Positions 22,208 through 34,639 are shown, counted from the stretch's first letter. The stretch is DNA of 64,000 nt from Littorina saxatilis (GCF_037325665.1 NC_090250.1:915293-979292); one strand, 5' to 3'. The notes: a model not told the origin generated them from the sequence alone. Numbers and translations: made by a program.

Positions 22208-25200
22208 ATGGCATACTATGTGCAAGGTCCACTGAATGACAGTGCATCCATAATCAAAGCTGAGGCTGTTGATGTTGACAATGGTGAAAGTGGGGTCCCT
22301 GGTGGGGTCCCTGTTGGCATTCTCAACAACTCTGAGCCATGTGAAATGGACCGAGAGGATGTGATTGTGAAGGAAGAAACATTTGTGGCTGTAGACAATG
22401 TGGAATTTTCTTTGTCTCAGAGATCCTCTTTTATGAAGACAGAACCTCTTCGAGTAGAAACCTGTGCAACAAGCCTCATCAGAAGAGTGCTTGTGAATTC
22501 TGAACCGTTTCAAACTAACAGAGGAGGTTTGACTGACCCGAGATTGGACACTCTGGACGCTGGTTGTCATTTTGTTGTGCATCAAAATGTTGACGAAGTA
22601 ATAGGAGCAGTGGCCGCAAGTTCAACAGATGCTGCAAAGAATGAGACATTGAACCAGCCTATGGATGCAGACACAGCCGTTAAGACCGAGCGACCAGACA
22701 GCGGTTATGAAGAACACAACAGCAACAACGTGCAAGATGGCAGCCTGTCGGTGGACAACCTTCCAGTTTTCTTTGGTAATACATTATGTCGTATTTATTG
22801 CAGAAGTAGATCATGTCCACCCCCTTCCTGTCCCATTCTCAGCCAGTTTTTCTTCTTGGTATAATGGACAAGAATACAGTTTCTCTTCTTGGTATAATGG
22901 ACAAGAATACAGTTTCTCTTCTTAGTATAATGGACAAGAATACAGTTTCTCTTCTTGGTATAATGGACAAGAATACAGTTTCTCTTCTTGGTGTAATGGA
23001 CAAGAATACAGTTTCTCTTCTTGGTGTAATGGACAAGAATACAGTTTATCTTCATGGTGTAATGGACAAGAATACAGTTTATCTTCTTGGTATAATGGAC
23101 AAGAATACAGTTTCTCTTCTTGGTATAATGGACAAGAATACAGTTTCTCTTCTTGGTGTAATGGACAAGAATACAGTTTATCTTCATGGTGTAATGGACA
23201 AGAATACAGTTTATCTTCTTGGTACATGTATAATGGACAAGAATACAGTTTATCTTCTTGGTGTAATGGACAAGAATACAGTTTCCCTATACAGTGGAAC
23301 CCCCCTTTTAAGACCTAAACAAATCTGAGAAAATGTGGGTCTTAAAAAGGAGGGAGTCTTAAAACGGGGGTAAATTAATACAGTGGTAATGAAGAGAAAA
23401 TCTGAAAAAAAACAAAGTCTTGAAAAGGAGGGAGTCTTAAACTGGGGGGTCTTAAAAGGGCGGTTCCACTTATATATGTATGATCCACACGAATAGAGTT
23501 TCTCTATATTGAACAATCTTAGAGATGTAGTTGTGGTTCTAGGTCAACCTGCCTACAAAGAGCCTCTCAACATAGGAAGTTCTTGTTATCGCGTTGTGTA
23601 AGTGTAAGCACAGTATCCCTGTTCTTCTTGTTGTTGAAACAGCTTACTCCGTGTTAGAAGGTGATGTTGAAGCCCCGGGCAAATATAGTCTTTCATCAAT
23701 ACAATACTGCCCTTGTATGCATGCCGCAGCACAGATAAAAGATCATTTAGAGACAGGCGGGGTAAAAACTGTCATACACGTATAAACTCACTCGTGCAAA
23801 ACATGAGTTTCCGCCCATGAACGAAGAATAACAAGAGAAGAGATTTATAGACACTCCATAGACAGTGGAGCCCCCCTTTTAAGACCTCTAAAAATCTTTA
23901 AAATGTAGGTCTTAAAAAGGAGGGAGTCTTAAAACGGGGGTAAATTAATACAGAGGTAATGAAGAGAAAATCTGAAAAAAACAAGGTCTTAAAAAGGGGA
24001 AGTCTTAAATTGGGGGGTCTTCCACTGTACTGCCCTTGTATGCACAACGCAAAACAGATGTCAGATTATTTAGACGCTCCATAGACTTAGTACCAGTGAT
24101 ATATATCTGAATTTCGCTGTTTTACAGCCTTTTCTTCATCAGTTTTTGTTTCCAACAGGGGGCTTGTGCCAACAGCAACATCAACCCATATCTGACCCAC
24201 ACCGCCCGGCCAGGGAGACTGCTACCTACAGTTACAAGGTAAGACTGGCTGAGGTGAACAAATTTACTCTGTAAAATTGTCATAGAGATAAAATATGTAT
24301 AAGTTACAGCTCCGTCCATCCATGGTATCGCTGGATATTTTCTCCCTAGATTAACAGAGACAAAGAAGGGAAGTCATGCTGTATTATGCAATAGATGATG
24401 TGTCACCTGAAATTCCAGCCATGAGACAATAAAGGAATTAAAATTAAAAATTTAAAAAAACCAAAATGTCTTTGGGGATTTCTCCTCACAACTTAAACTG
24501 AAGGCGCAGGGGGAAACTGCTGGAGACAAGACTCATGATGATTATTCTTCTGGTATAAAACCTGCTGCAACTGTCAGCTTTTGCTGTTGAAATTGACATT
24601 ATTCTCTTGGGTGCCGGGAGATTGGTTCCTGATAACTCTCGCGTACTCCATTACACATGTCGTGTGCATTTAGAGCTCTTACTTCCCTTTGGCTATCAGA
24701 TCTCTAAACAGAGCTCTGCCTTATTTTGTTACATTTAGTCAAGTTTTGACTAAATGTTTTAACATAGAGGGGGGAATCGAGACGAGGGTCGTGGTGTATG
24801 TGTGTGTGTGTAGAGCGATTCAGACTAAACTACTGGGCCGATCTTTATGAAATTTGACATGAGAGTTCCTGGGTATGATATCCCCGGACGTTTTTTTCTT
24901 TTTTTCGATAAATACCTTTGATGACGTCATATCCGGCTTTTTGTAAAAGTTGAGGCGGCACTGTCACACCCTCATTTTTCAATTAAATTGATTGAAATTT
25001 TGGCAAAGCAATCTTCGACGAAGGCCGGGGTTTGGTATTGCATTTCAGCTTGGTGGCTTAAAAACTAATGAGTGAGTTTGGTCATTAAAAATCGGAAACT
25101 TCTAATTAAAATTATTTTTTTATTAAACGATCCAAAAACAATTTCATCTTATTCTTCGTCATTTTCTGATTCCAAAAACATATACTTATGTTATATTTGG

Positions 25201-27891
25201 ATTAAAAACAAGCTCTGAAAATTAAAAATATAAAAATTATGATCAAAATTAAATTTTCGAAATCGTTTTAAAAACTATTTCATCTTATTCCTTGTCGGTT
25301 CCTGATTCCAAAAGCATATAGATATGATATGTTTGGATTAAAAACACGCTCAGAAAGTTAAAACGAAGAGAGGTACAGTAAAGCACAGCGCAATCGCTAC
25401 CGCGCCAAACAGGCTCGTCACTTTCGCTGCCTTTTGCACTAGCGGCGGACTACGTTCAGTTTCATTCTGTGAGTTCCACAGCTTGACTAAATGTAGTAAT
25501 TTCGCCTTACGCGACTTGTTTAAGATTGTCTTTAGTGTAATCTTTCAACCATCAGCACCTGGAAGACGTAGTCAGTCGTGTAAGGACACTGTCTGTTTTT
25601 CCTGAGAAACCAAGCTTCATTGTTCCTCTGATCATAACAATTTCTGATAAACAAAGGGAAGTAAGAACTCTAAAATCCACACCACATGTGTAAAAGAGTA
25701 AGTGAGAGTCGTTCGGAACCACTCTCCTGACACCTGAGAGAATAACAAGCGTTGAAATGAACAAGCGACTTTCATCCTCATTTCATTTCATTGTTTTAAC
25801 ATACAATTTCTGTGACAGGGGGAAAAGCAGAAGCAAGCTCCAAGTGCCAAAAGAGGGAGGACTGGGTTGAGGAAAAGGCGCGAGACCGAGCGAGGTGGAA
25901 GAACAGCAAACAGGAGGACTGGTTTGAAACGGAAGTATGCCGCTGGGCAGAGTGGACGAACAACACAAATTGCAGAAGAAGGAGAAGAGTTGCAGGGTCG
26001 TCTAGTCCGAGAACGAAAACATTCTGATGCAGAATCAAGACGAGACAGGAGACAAAGCCAAACACCAAAACACGAGCAAATTTGGAGAACAGTAGAGGCT
26101 GCGGCAAAAGGAGTAAGACGACAGAAACTGAAGGAAAAACAAAGACAAACTCAAGCAGATACAGCCAGAAGATGTCAAAACCCAAAACAGAGCGGAAATA
26201 AAGAGAGGCAAAGAAAGAAGAAAGGGGAGACCCCAGAACAGGAACAGGTTCGTAAAGCAGCAGAAGCTGCCGCAAAAAGAGAAAAACGGAAATACCTAAC
26301 AGAAGAAAAAAGAAAGACTGAGGCTGAGAGAGCAAGAATACGGCGTCAAAATCAAACTGCAGATCAAAAAAAGGCACAAGCTGAAAGAGCAAGAATACGA
26401 CGTCAACTTCACACTCCGGAACAGAAAGTGGCCATCGCCACGGCATCCAAAGTACGGCGCCAGAAACAAACCGCAGAACAAAAATTAGCGAAAGCTGAAG
26501 CAGCCAGGAAACGGCGTCGGAACCAGACGCCCGAAAAGAAGAAAGCTCTGGCGGCAGCAAAGAAGCGTCAGAGACAAAGACAAGCCCTGGAAGAGTCAGG
26601 AACAGACAAACCAAAGAGGAAAAGAAAGCCTAGACCAACGTCTGGGGAACGGTCAAAGAAATTTGTATGTGACTTGTGCGACGCGGTTTTCCTGAACTCC
26701 AAGTCGCTGACAACTCACAACTACATACATACTGGTGTCCATGTGCCAGCCCGAACATTTGAGTGCCATTTTTGTGGCGCTGGTTTCAGCGACCCGGTGT
26801 CTTGCAACGAACATCTTCAGGTCAGTCATCGAGAGAACTGTCCGTATCTGTGTCAGGTGTGTGGACAGGTGTTTTACCTGTCCGAGAGCTTCAAAATCCA
26901 CATGCGACGACACAGTGGAGAAAGACCGTATACATGCCATGTTTGTGGAGCAAGCTTCACCATAGCAAGTTCACTGAAGAATCACGGGAGAATTCACACA
27001 GGGGAAAAACCGTACAAATGTTCTGTGTGTGACAAGTCGTTTAGATTTAGTAGTGCCCTGACCACACACATGAGGAGTCATACGAACGAGGCACCGTACT
27101 CGTGTCAAATCTGCAGGGTTAGATATAAATACGCAAGTGAGCTTAACAAACACAACAAGAGAGGTCATTTGAAAGGAGACGAGGATTCTCCCAATAACAC
27201 AAAAATTCAGAAATCAAGGAAAGAAAGCTCTAAACGAGCACACAGTGACAAAGCGGTGTATGTTAAAAATTCTTCAAAAGAAATTTGTAATGAGCAACCG
27301 TACAGCGATAGAGCAGAATCTGGTCAAATATCCCCAGAAGAACGACTTGAGTCGGCTCACCGTGTCACAGTCCCTCAAGATAAAAAGTCGCCTAAAGATA
27401 GTTCTGAGCTGGCGTACAGTGTCAAAACAGAGACTGACCACAAATTACTTGACAAAAGATCGGAGTCTGCATACAGTAACAAAGAGGAATATGCCAATAA
27501 ATCATTAGACGAAAGATCTGAATCTGCATACAGTAACAAAGATGAACATGACAATAAATCATTTGACGAGAGATCTGAATCGGCTTCGAATCGCGACAAT
27601 GACCAAAACTCAACAGGAGAAATTTCTTTGTCATCATTTTGTGGCAAAGGTGAAGATAGCCAAAAGTCAGGCCAGGAAAGTTCTGAACCGTACAGTAACG
27701 AGGAGGAGGACTGCCAAAAGTCACCTGAGGATTATTTAGAGTCAGCACATAGCGACAAAGAGGACAAAGGCCTGACACCTTCCGAGCGCACATCCGAGTC
27801 AGAATACAGTGACCAAGGGGAAGACAGTCAGAAATCAACTGAGGAAAGTTCTGAACTAGAATACAGTGATAACAAAGAATATGAGATCTAA
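22208..27891 (+). CDS. C2H2 zinc-finger protein with SUMO motifs and basic repeat region (906 aa)
   Basis: Three exons join in phase with GT-AG borders: 22208-22775, 24159-24238 and 25819-27891 (2721 nt including TAA). Exon 1 encodes an acidic region with four [VIM]KxE sumoylation-type sites (IKAE, VKEE, MKTE, VKTE). Exon 3 opens with Arg/Lys-rich 19-20 residue repeats of the form AERARIRRQ-QTADQKKAQ, reminiscent of the STPR repeats of silkworm FMBP-1 (inference). Six C2H2 fingers follow at about residues 498-667, from FVCDLCDAVF to YSCQICRVRY, linked partly by TGEKP-like joints. The tail is acidic and Ser-rich with degenerate SESAYSNKDE units. It is probably a nuclear DNA-binding regulator; target and orthologue are unknown. 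The start is the first ATG; an upstream 5' exon is possible. Introns hold a minisatellite, MITEs and a Helentron-like copy. Confidence 0.85.
22851..23285. repeat. 33 bp minisatellite, 13 copies
   Basis: Unit TATAATGGACAAGAATACAG plus TTTCTCTTCTTGG, with variants (TGTAATGG, TTTATCTTCATGG) arranged as a larger duplicated block; one unit carries a 6-base insertion. Being a multiple of three, it keeps frames open on both strands. It lies in intron 1 of the zinc-finger gene beyond the donor at 22776, so it is not coding. Confidence 0.95.
23292..23470. mobile_element. CAGTGGAACC-type MITE, complete (179 bp)
   Basis: Ends CAGTGGAACCCCCCTTTTAA and its inverted counterpart AAAAGGGCGGTTCCACT enclose GGAGGGAGTCTTAAAAC words. 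Lies in intron 1 of the zinc-finger gene. Confidence 0.8.
23755..23830 (+). repeat. SINE 3' fragment
   Basis: GGCGGGGTAAAAACTGTCAT through CCGCCCATGAACGAA matches the 3' end of the SINE at 33795-34140. Confidence 0.65.
23863..24027. mobile_element. CAGTGGAACC-type MITE, second complete copy (165 bp)
   Basis: Same ends and interior as 23292-23470, only 393 bases away and in the same orientation, in intron 1. Confidence 0.8.
24731..25520 (+). mobile_element. Helentron-like repeat, family 1, copy 1
   Basis: Begins TACATTTAGTCAAGTTTTGA, has a short GT tract after GGGTCGTGGTGTATG, and ends CTTGACTAAATG...CGCCTTACGCGACTTGTTT. ATTTAGTCAAG and CTTGACTAAAT are inverted subterminal repeats. TCGC-CTTAC-GCGA forms a terminal hairpin. 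This layout matches non-autonomous Helentrons (HINE/DINE type); the class call is inference. Lies in intron 2 of the zinc-finger gene. Confidence 0.8.
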
Positions 27892-28061
27892 GAAACGAAG
27901 GGAGGTAAGCGCTCTAAATATAGACTACAACAGTAAGTGAGAGTTATTCGGAACCTGGCTCCTGAGAGAATAAGAAACATTGAACGACTTTCATCCTTAA
28001 TTATATAATTATTTCCTTCCCCCTGCATGGAAGTTGTGATAAAACTGGCTCCTTGTCTTGA

Positions 28062-28067
28062 AATAAA
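28062..28067 (+). terminator. Candidate polyadenylation signal of the zinc-finger gene
   Basis: AATAAA lies 171 bases after the stop codon in an A+T-rich 3' region and is the first canonical signal there. Confidence 0.6.
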
Positions 28068-28206
28068 AAAAAGATTTTTCTTTGAAAATATTTATCGTTC
28101 CATTTATTTACCCACTTAAAAATCTGATCATGAAGTATCTTCACCATTTAGTATTGCAGCTGATTCTCATGAACGTCTGCAACAATACAAATTGTAGCTC
28201 CATTTG

Positions 28207-28271
<65 letters not shown>
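28207..28271. repeat. (AC)n microsatellite
   Basis: Uninterrupted CA run of about 30 units. Confidence 0.95.
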
Positions 28272-28274
<3 letters not shown>

Positions 28275-28660
28275 GAGATAAATAAAACAGCTCATTTTTT
28301 CGGTTAAAGCGAATTAAGCATGATTTAATTCTATTCATTTGCTCTACATATATCACAAAAAGTTAGTACATGCATATACAATGGCAAGTTTAATTGAAAG
28401 TCAACAGATACTTTAAAATTAACAAAATAATTATCACATCTACAAAGTAGTTATCACATCTAAGAATGTGTTCCACTCATGAGTCTCTTGCTTTGTTAAA
28501 CAAGTAGGCTGTAATTCTGTGATAAATACTTTACAACATAACTATAAGAAGCAGAATAAATGTGTGCATGCATACACAATTGAGGGCTACAAACAGGCAG
28601 AGTCCTTTCCGTGAAAACGGTTTGACTCAACGTCTCCGATCTGACCAGGCTTTTTAAATA

Positions 28661-29034
28661 GGATAAGACCAGCTCTCCCAGTACTAAAAGTCAAGGATAA
28701 GACCAGCTCTCCAAGTACTAAAAGTCAAGGATAAGACCAGCTCTCCCAGTACTAAAAGTCAAGGATAAGACCAGCTCTCCCAGTACTAAAAGTCAAGGAT
28801 AAGACCAGCTCTCCAAGTACTAAAAGTCAAGGATAAGACCAGCTCTCCAAGTACTAAAAGTCAAGGATAAGACCAGCTCTCCCAGTACTAAAAGTCAAGG
28901 ATAAGACCAGCTCTCCCAGTACTAAAAGTCAAGGATAAGACCAGCTCTCCCAGTACTAAAAGTCAAGGATAAGACCAGCTCTCCCAGTACTAAAAGTCAA
29001 GGATAAGACCAGCTCTCCCAGTACTAAAAGTCAA
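28661..29034. repeat. 34 bp minisatellite, 11 exact-length copies
   Basis: Unit GGATAAGACCAGCTCTCCCA plus GTACTAAAAGTCAA repeats eleven times with no indels. The only variation is CCCAG against CCAAG, the latter in copies 2, 5 and 6. Near-perfect identity implies recent expansion. No coding role is seen. Confidence 0.97.
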
Positions 29035-29343
29035 GAACCTAAACGCTCTCTGTGCTGTGTGAGAATTTTGTATGAATTAATTTAACAAAAAGCCACTGGT
29101 GTCTGTTCAGAAGTTAACTCATACAAAAATTCCCATTCTGCACTCACACACACACACACACACAGTCACATGACCCCTGGGTTCTGTAGACAAAAATTTA
29201 AAAAATGAGCAAACAAAAAACACACACTCCTTACAGTGTTACACTCCATCAGTTTTTGCATTCCCTGGTACATTATCTACATACATATGGTTTACCCCCA
29301 CCCCACCGCCACCCCCCCCCCCCCCCCCCCCCCCTCCTCTGGG

Positions 29344-29752
29344 GCGGGGATATAGCTCAGTTGGTAGCGCGCTGGATTTGTATTCAGTTGGCCGCTGTCA
29401 GCGCGAGTTCGATCCCAGGTTCGGCGGAAATTTATTTCACAGAGTCAACTTTGTGTGCAGACTCTCTTCGGTGTCCGAACCACCCCCCGTGTATACTACA
29501 TTGGGTGTGCACGTTAAAGATCCCACGATTGACAAAAGGGTCTTTCCTGGCAAAATTGCTTAGGCACAGTTAATAATTGTCTACCATACCCGTGTGACTT
29601 GGAATAAGGCCGTGAAAGGTAAATATGCGCCGACGTGGCTGCAATCTACTGGCCGTATAAAATTTCATCTCACACGGCATCACTGCAGAGCGCCTAGAAC
29701 TGTACCCACGGAATATGCGCGATATAAGCTTCATTGATTGATTGATTGATTG
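29344..29752 (+). mobile_element. Full-length tRNA-derived SINE
   Basis: The head carries TATAGCTCAGTTGGTAGCGC (A box) and GAGTTCGATCCCAGG (B box). The body includes CACGTTAAAGATCCCACGAT and the tail is (ATTG)n. A poly-C tract (29306-29335) lies directly upstream. It is the reference copy for the fragment at 12462-12735. Confidence 0.9.
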
Positions 29753-29891
29753 TTTCTCCTGAGGATGCAAAATCACACAGGTTATATTTCCACAGTAGAG
29801 ACAGCATTTAAAAAACTCACAAGCTTTGCTGATAGTTATCTTTAGATCTACAATCCACAAAAACCGTGTGTACAGTATAACAATTATTGCA

Positions 29892-30832
29892 GGGCCTCAC
29901 ATCCATGAGAGGTAGCATAGGACAAATGTCCTGGCCAATGTAAAAGTGATAGGACATTTGTCCTGAACAAAAACAAATCAATAGGACATTTTTTTCCCGT
30001 AACAAAACGTAAATATAATTAAACTTGACTAGTTTCTTGGCACGAGGGTAAAAGAACAAAAATACTTTTCTTGGCAATATAAATATAAAATAAATTACAT
30101 CGAGTCAGTGCAGTGTTTCTGTCTCTGAACTTCAACTACTGTGCTGGTTCCTTTCTTTTGCTATTTAAAGAGTATTCGCTTCCTCGTGGATGTCCACTTT
30201 TCAACAACCTTCACCACCCACTGTGACTTGTGAATGTCATCCTTTGGCCCCTCCAGGTACACACGCATCAAGCTTGAGACGAAGTTACATATGATGTGGG
30301 GGTAAGGGAGGGGGTAGTGTCTTTCTTCGGCTCCGATGTTTGACTATCGTGATCGACATTCTCACCTGGGCGATCGGGCTCTAACTGCTCTGGGGCTGGA
30401 GGAAGCTCAGTTTCCGTGCTACTGACAGATGATGAGGGAAGGGACTTGAAGTGTAATTTCTTCTGTTCCTTTTCTGGGATCAGTCTTCGTTTAGGCGGCA
30501 TGTTTGTTATTTTCGGGGAAAGCGCGAAGGGAGGCAACTCTCAACTGGCTTCGAGCATTCCGAGTTGCGAGCCTTGGAAACTCTTTGGTACTAGAGGCAC
30601 AAAGTGTCTAATTTCGTCTGCTACACATCGCTTCGCAATACATCGATAAATTAGCATTCAAACTACTGTAAATTGAGAAGTACTGACGATGTCCGGATCA
30701 AATGATAGAATAATGGGACATTGACCACTTTGTGACAAAAACAATAGGACATTTGTCCTCCTGCATGAAAAATGTATAGGACATTTGAAAAAAATATCCT
30801 CATATGTCCGATGTCCGACGTGGATGTGAGGC
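29892..30832. mobile_element. DNA transposon derivative with GGACATTTGTCC subterminal repeats (~940 bp)
   Basis: Ends carry GCCTCACATCCA and its complement TGGATGTGAGGC. Six TAGGACATTTGTCC-like palindromes cluster near the two ends (29920, 29951, 29980, 30713, 30747, 30779). Clustered subterminal palindromes are typical of transposase-binding sites in hAT/CACTA-like elements. The minus strand holds an 89-codon frame (30268-30537, with MPPKRRLIPEKEQKKLHF) of unknown function. No catalytic domain seen. Confidence 0.65.
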
Positions 30833-31208
30833 AATAATATTGCGTGATTTCTTTAAAATACAAGATAAGATCTCATTTATATCACGAGGAAGATCATGGT
30901 ACATGATAAATGCTGTAAAAAGAGAAACATTGTGCAAAACTACAGAATACGAAATCTGTTATTAGCCAGATTTCTCCAGGAATGTGTCTTAATGTTGCAG
31001 TTAAAAAGATACATGCTCATGCATAATGGTCAGATGAACAGTCAACAACAGCAACAATTAAAATACATCAATAAAGGTTTTGATCAATAATGTCACCGGA
31101 ATAAATTGCATGGAAAATGAAAATAATAAAATGCCTCAAAAGACACCAGTGAATAAATCATAAAAATACCTCAAAAGACATGAGGCAATTATTATGCACA
31201 TCTCTTTT

Positions 31209-32061
31209 TACATTTAGTCAAGTTTTGACTAAATGTTTTAACGTAGAGGGGGAATCGAGACGAGGGTCGTGGTGTATGTGCGTGCGTGCGTGTGTGTGTG
31301 TGTCTGTCTGTCTGTCTGTGTGTGTGTGTAGAGCGATTCAGACTAAACTACTGGACCGATCTTTATGAAATTTGACTTGAGAGTTCCTGGGTATGAAATC
31401 CCCAGACGTTTTTTTCATTTTTTTGATAAATGTCTTTTATGACATCATATCCGGCTTTTTGTAAAAGTTGAGGCGGCACTGTCACACCCTCATTTTTCAA
31501 CCAAATTGGTTGAAATTTTGGTCAAATAATCTTCGACGAAGCCCGGACTTCGGTATTGCATTTCAGCTTGGTGGCTTAAAAATTAATTAATTAATCTGAA
31601 AATTGTAAAAAAAATAAAACGATCCAAATTTACGTTTATCTTATTCTCCATCATTTGCTGATTCCAAAAACATATAAATATGTTATATTTGGATTAAAAA
31701 CAAGCTCTGAAAATTAAATATATAAAAATTATTATCAAAATTAAATTTTCAAAATCAATTTAAAAACACTTTCATCTTATTCCTTGTCGGTTCCTGATTC
31801 CAAAAACATATAGATATGATATGTTTGGATTAAAAACACGCTCAGAAAGTTAAAACAAAGAGAGGTACAGAAAAGCGTGCTATCCTTCTTAGCGCAACTA
31901 CTACCCCGCTCTTCTTGTCAATTTCACTGCCTTTGCCATGAGCGGTCGACTGACGATGCTACGAGTATACGGTCTTGCTGAAAAATGGCATTGCGTTCAG
32001 TTTCATTCTGTGAGTTCGACAGCTACTTGACTAAATGTATTTTCGCCTTACGCGACTTGTT
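31209..32061 (+). mobile_element. Helentron-like repeat, family 1, copy 2
   Basis: Same start, GT tract, GCGATTCAGACTAAACTACT block and 3' hairpin as copy 1. The 3' third (GTGCTATCCTTCTTAGCGCA) matches copy 4 at 62050 rather than copies 1 and 3, so two subfamilies exist. Confidence 0.85.
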
Positions 32062-33040
32062 TTCTCTTGTTGTTGTTGACAAAATGAGATTTCAATGTAA
32101 TATTCTAGAATGAAAAATGTTGAACAACATTCAAGAAAAAAAACCCACTTAATTTGTCCATGTTTCTTAGTTTTAAAAGTTCATGCTCCTGAAACACGCA
32201 AGAACCCCTTGCCCAGGTTTGTGGAAAGTACTAAAAATAGCCTGCACTGAGTTTTTCTGTACGCCGTCACAAATGATCAGCCAGAAACATTGCACATGAA
32301 AATTGTCAGAAAAATAATAACGCAGGAAATTTGGAATGCTTTTCCGGTCAAATGTTGTCTTGCGTGTGATGCCTAGCTAATTACACATGACCTAAACTGG
32401 AGTTCTGATTGGCTTTTCCTTATCAGGCAAGTGGGTCTCTAATTGGTTCTTAATTATCATATACCCCTCTAGGAAAAAACTAATTGCCCTGTGCCATCAT
32501 AAAAGCTTTTGCGGAACAGCAAAATTTATAAATGTACATATATATATATATATGTTATGTTATGTTATGTTATGTTATCAGACTGGTACTTAGGCTGTTA
32601 AGCCTTTGTCTGATCTTTTGATCAGTTGCTATCCTAGCCTAACTTTGGGCTAGGTAACATACACGATCTTTTGACCGTGGCCTATTCTTCTTAGCGCAAG
32701 TACGTGAAACTGCCCAAAGAAAACAACAGTAAATAAATTATCAGTGTGATGCATGTACTGGCAAACTATGGCAAATAGAAAAAAATGGTGGAAAATACTC
32801 TGTCAGAGTTTTCAAGGGCTGTGGCAGAGTTGTCACCCTCCACCTGAGGCCGAGGCAAGCCAACATGGAGGCAATGAATCGGTGACCTCTATACATGTTT
32901 TTTTGGAGAGAAAAAAAAGCATCAGATTGAGGAGGCACTGCATAAATGAGAGTTTTGGCTTGAGATGATGCCTCCTTTAAAAATACAAATGCATATCGGT
33001 TGTCTTTATTCACTGGGATGCCACGCTAGCTTTGTTTCTT
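32062..33040. other. Spacer without recognisable gene
   Basis: A+T-rich sequence with a short (TTATG)n run near 32552-32577. No supported exon or RNA gene. Confidence 0.4.
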
Positions 33041-33044
33041 AGGC

Positions 33045-33200
33045 CGAGGTGCACGAAGTAAAATTTGGATGACACCGAACTGGGTGGAAACAAGTCGCGA
33101 GTCTGAGTGGTTGAAATGGCAACAAATCTTAATTTCAACCAATCCGATTGCCTAGCATCCATTCGGGTGGCATCCACTTTGGCTTCGTCAACTCAGCCCT
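33045..33200. mobile_element. Palindromic MITE-like repeat, second copy
   Basis: GAGTGGTTGAAAT and ATTTCAACCAATCCGA face each other across a short loop, with further pairing outward (GGATGACACC and GGTGGCATCC). Diverged relative of 1855-2025. Confidence 0.55.
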
Positions 33201-33794
33201 GGCCAGTGCTACTGCGTTTTTGTCTTGGCATCCGGGGGCGCAATTCTACCATACCCCATAAAATTAAATAGACCCAACAGAGTTTTTCCCACCATAGTTT
33301 ATTGCACTAAAGACCTATTTGAGGCAAAATCGCCTGTAACCTGTCCTTGTAACGAAGATTCCTCGTACATTTTACACAAATAGACAGATTTTCAGCAGAT
33401 GTGGGGCATAAAGCTGTACTAAAACACTGGCTCGCAGATGAGGGTTAAAAGGCAAGGATGCAATATCTACAGTCACGGATCCATGGGCTTACTAAATTTG
33501 GGAAAAATAATGCATTACATTCAGCCAAACGGGTAAACAAAATTGGAAGAAAAAAACAGGACCAATAGAAGAGTTTGTTGAAAAAGTAGTTGACTTAGAG
33601 ATGTGAGCTTTACTAAGCTTGGTGATTCCAGAATGACATCTACATTCCACATGATTCCACATAATGTCTAAAGCTTTGCTAAAATACTTGCTATCAGCTG
33701 AAATAGAAAATGCAAACATTGAAACATTTACAGTCATAAACCTACGGGCTTGCAGAAAACCGCCTCTATTTTGTAGAAAAGTTTGCACAATACT

Positions 33795-34140
33795 CAGCCT
33801 GGGCGGGGATGTAGCGCGCTGGATTTGTATCCAGTTGGCCGCTGTCTGCGTGAGTTCGTCCCCACGTTCGGCGAAAGATTTATTTCTCAGAGTCAACTTT
33901 GTGTGCAGACTCTCCTCGGTGTCCGAACACCCCTGTGTGTACACGCAAGCACAAGACCAAGTGCGCACGAAAAAGATCCTGTAATCCATGTCAGAGTTCG
34001 GTGGGTTATAGAAACACGAAAATACCCAGCATGCTTCCTACGAAAGCGGCGTATGGCTGCCTAAATGGCGGGGTAAAAACGGTCATACACGTAAAAGCCG
34101 TGGGAGTTTCAGCCCATGAACGAACAAACAAACATACTCA
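33795..34140 (+). mobile_element. SINE, second family, with partly deleted head
   Basis: The head resembles 29344 but lacks the A-box core. The body runs through CAGAGTTCGGTGGGTTATAG and CGGGGTAAAAACGGTCATAC to an (AAAC)n tail near 34120. The 5' half is shared with the SINE at 29344 and the 3' half differs, so the families look chimeric. Confidence 0.75.
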
Positions 34141-34639
34141 GCCCAATTTTTTTTTAATTCAAACAGTCAGCAAATTTGCAAGAGGTTCCTGAAAAAAGGA
34201 AACTTTTGAGCGTGATCTTTGCAAAGTTTGGCACAATACTGAACAACCCCAAAGCAGGTAAGACCTACTCAAGAGGTCTGTACTTTCAAGGGAGCCATTA
34301 CTTCTAGGCAGCGATCACCGACTCCGGGAGATGCATGCATAGTATTTTTATTTATCCTACATACGTGAGAGAGACACTCGTGAGATAATAATCGTTCAAA
34401 TTACACGTGTGTATATCATGTAAATGAGGTCATGTCAAGCAAGTCTGGCAGGGACTTATAGAAGAAAAAAATTGCGCTCGCTAATTACCCTCGATGAATT
34501 TTTAGAACTAACACGTCCGCCACACTTTCAGAGTGACGTTTCTTTACTTTGACGTAATAGATTGCACGAGGCTTTAGAAGAGATCAAGGTTCCAAAACAA
34601 GCGTCTCCAAGTTAGCTGCCTCGACTGCAGGACATTTTC

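Noticed and set aside
22795-23328. Repeat proteins on both strands (DKNTVS and FLSIIPRRETV types)
   Set aside because: They arise from the 33 bp minisatellite in intron 1; several frames are open at once and none has independent support.
28661-29034. Evenly spaced direct repeats that might suggest a CRISPR array
   Set aside because: Units are contiguous with no variable spacers, and the setting is eukaryotic.
29344-29430. tRNA gene
   Set aside because: A and B boxes are present but there is no proper acceptor stem, and a SINE body and (ATTG)n tail follow. The same holds for 10372, 22206 and 35268.
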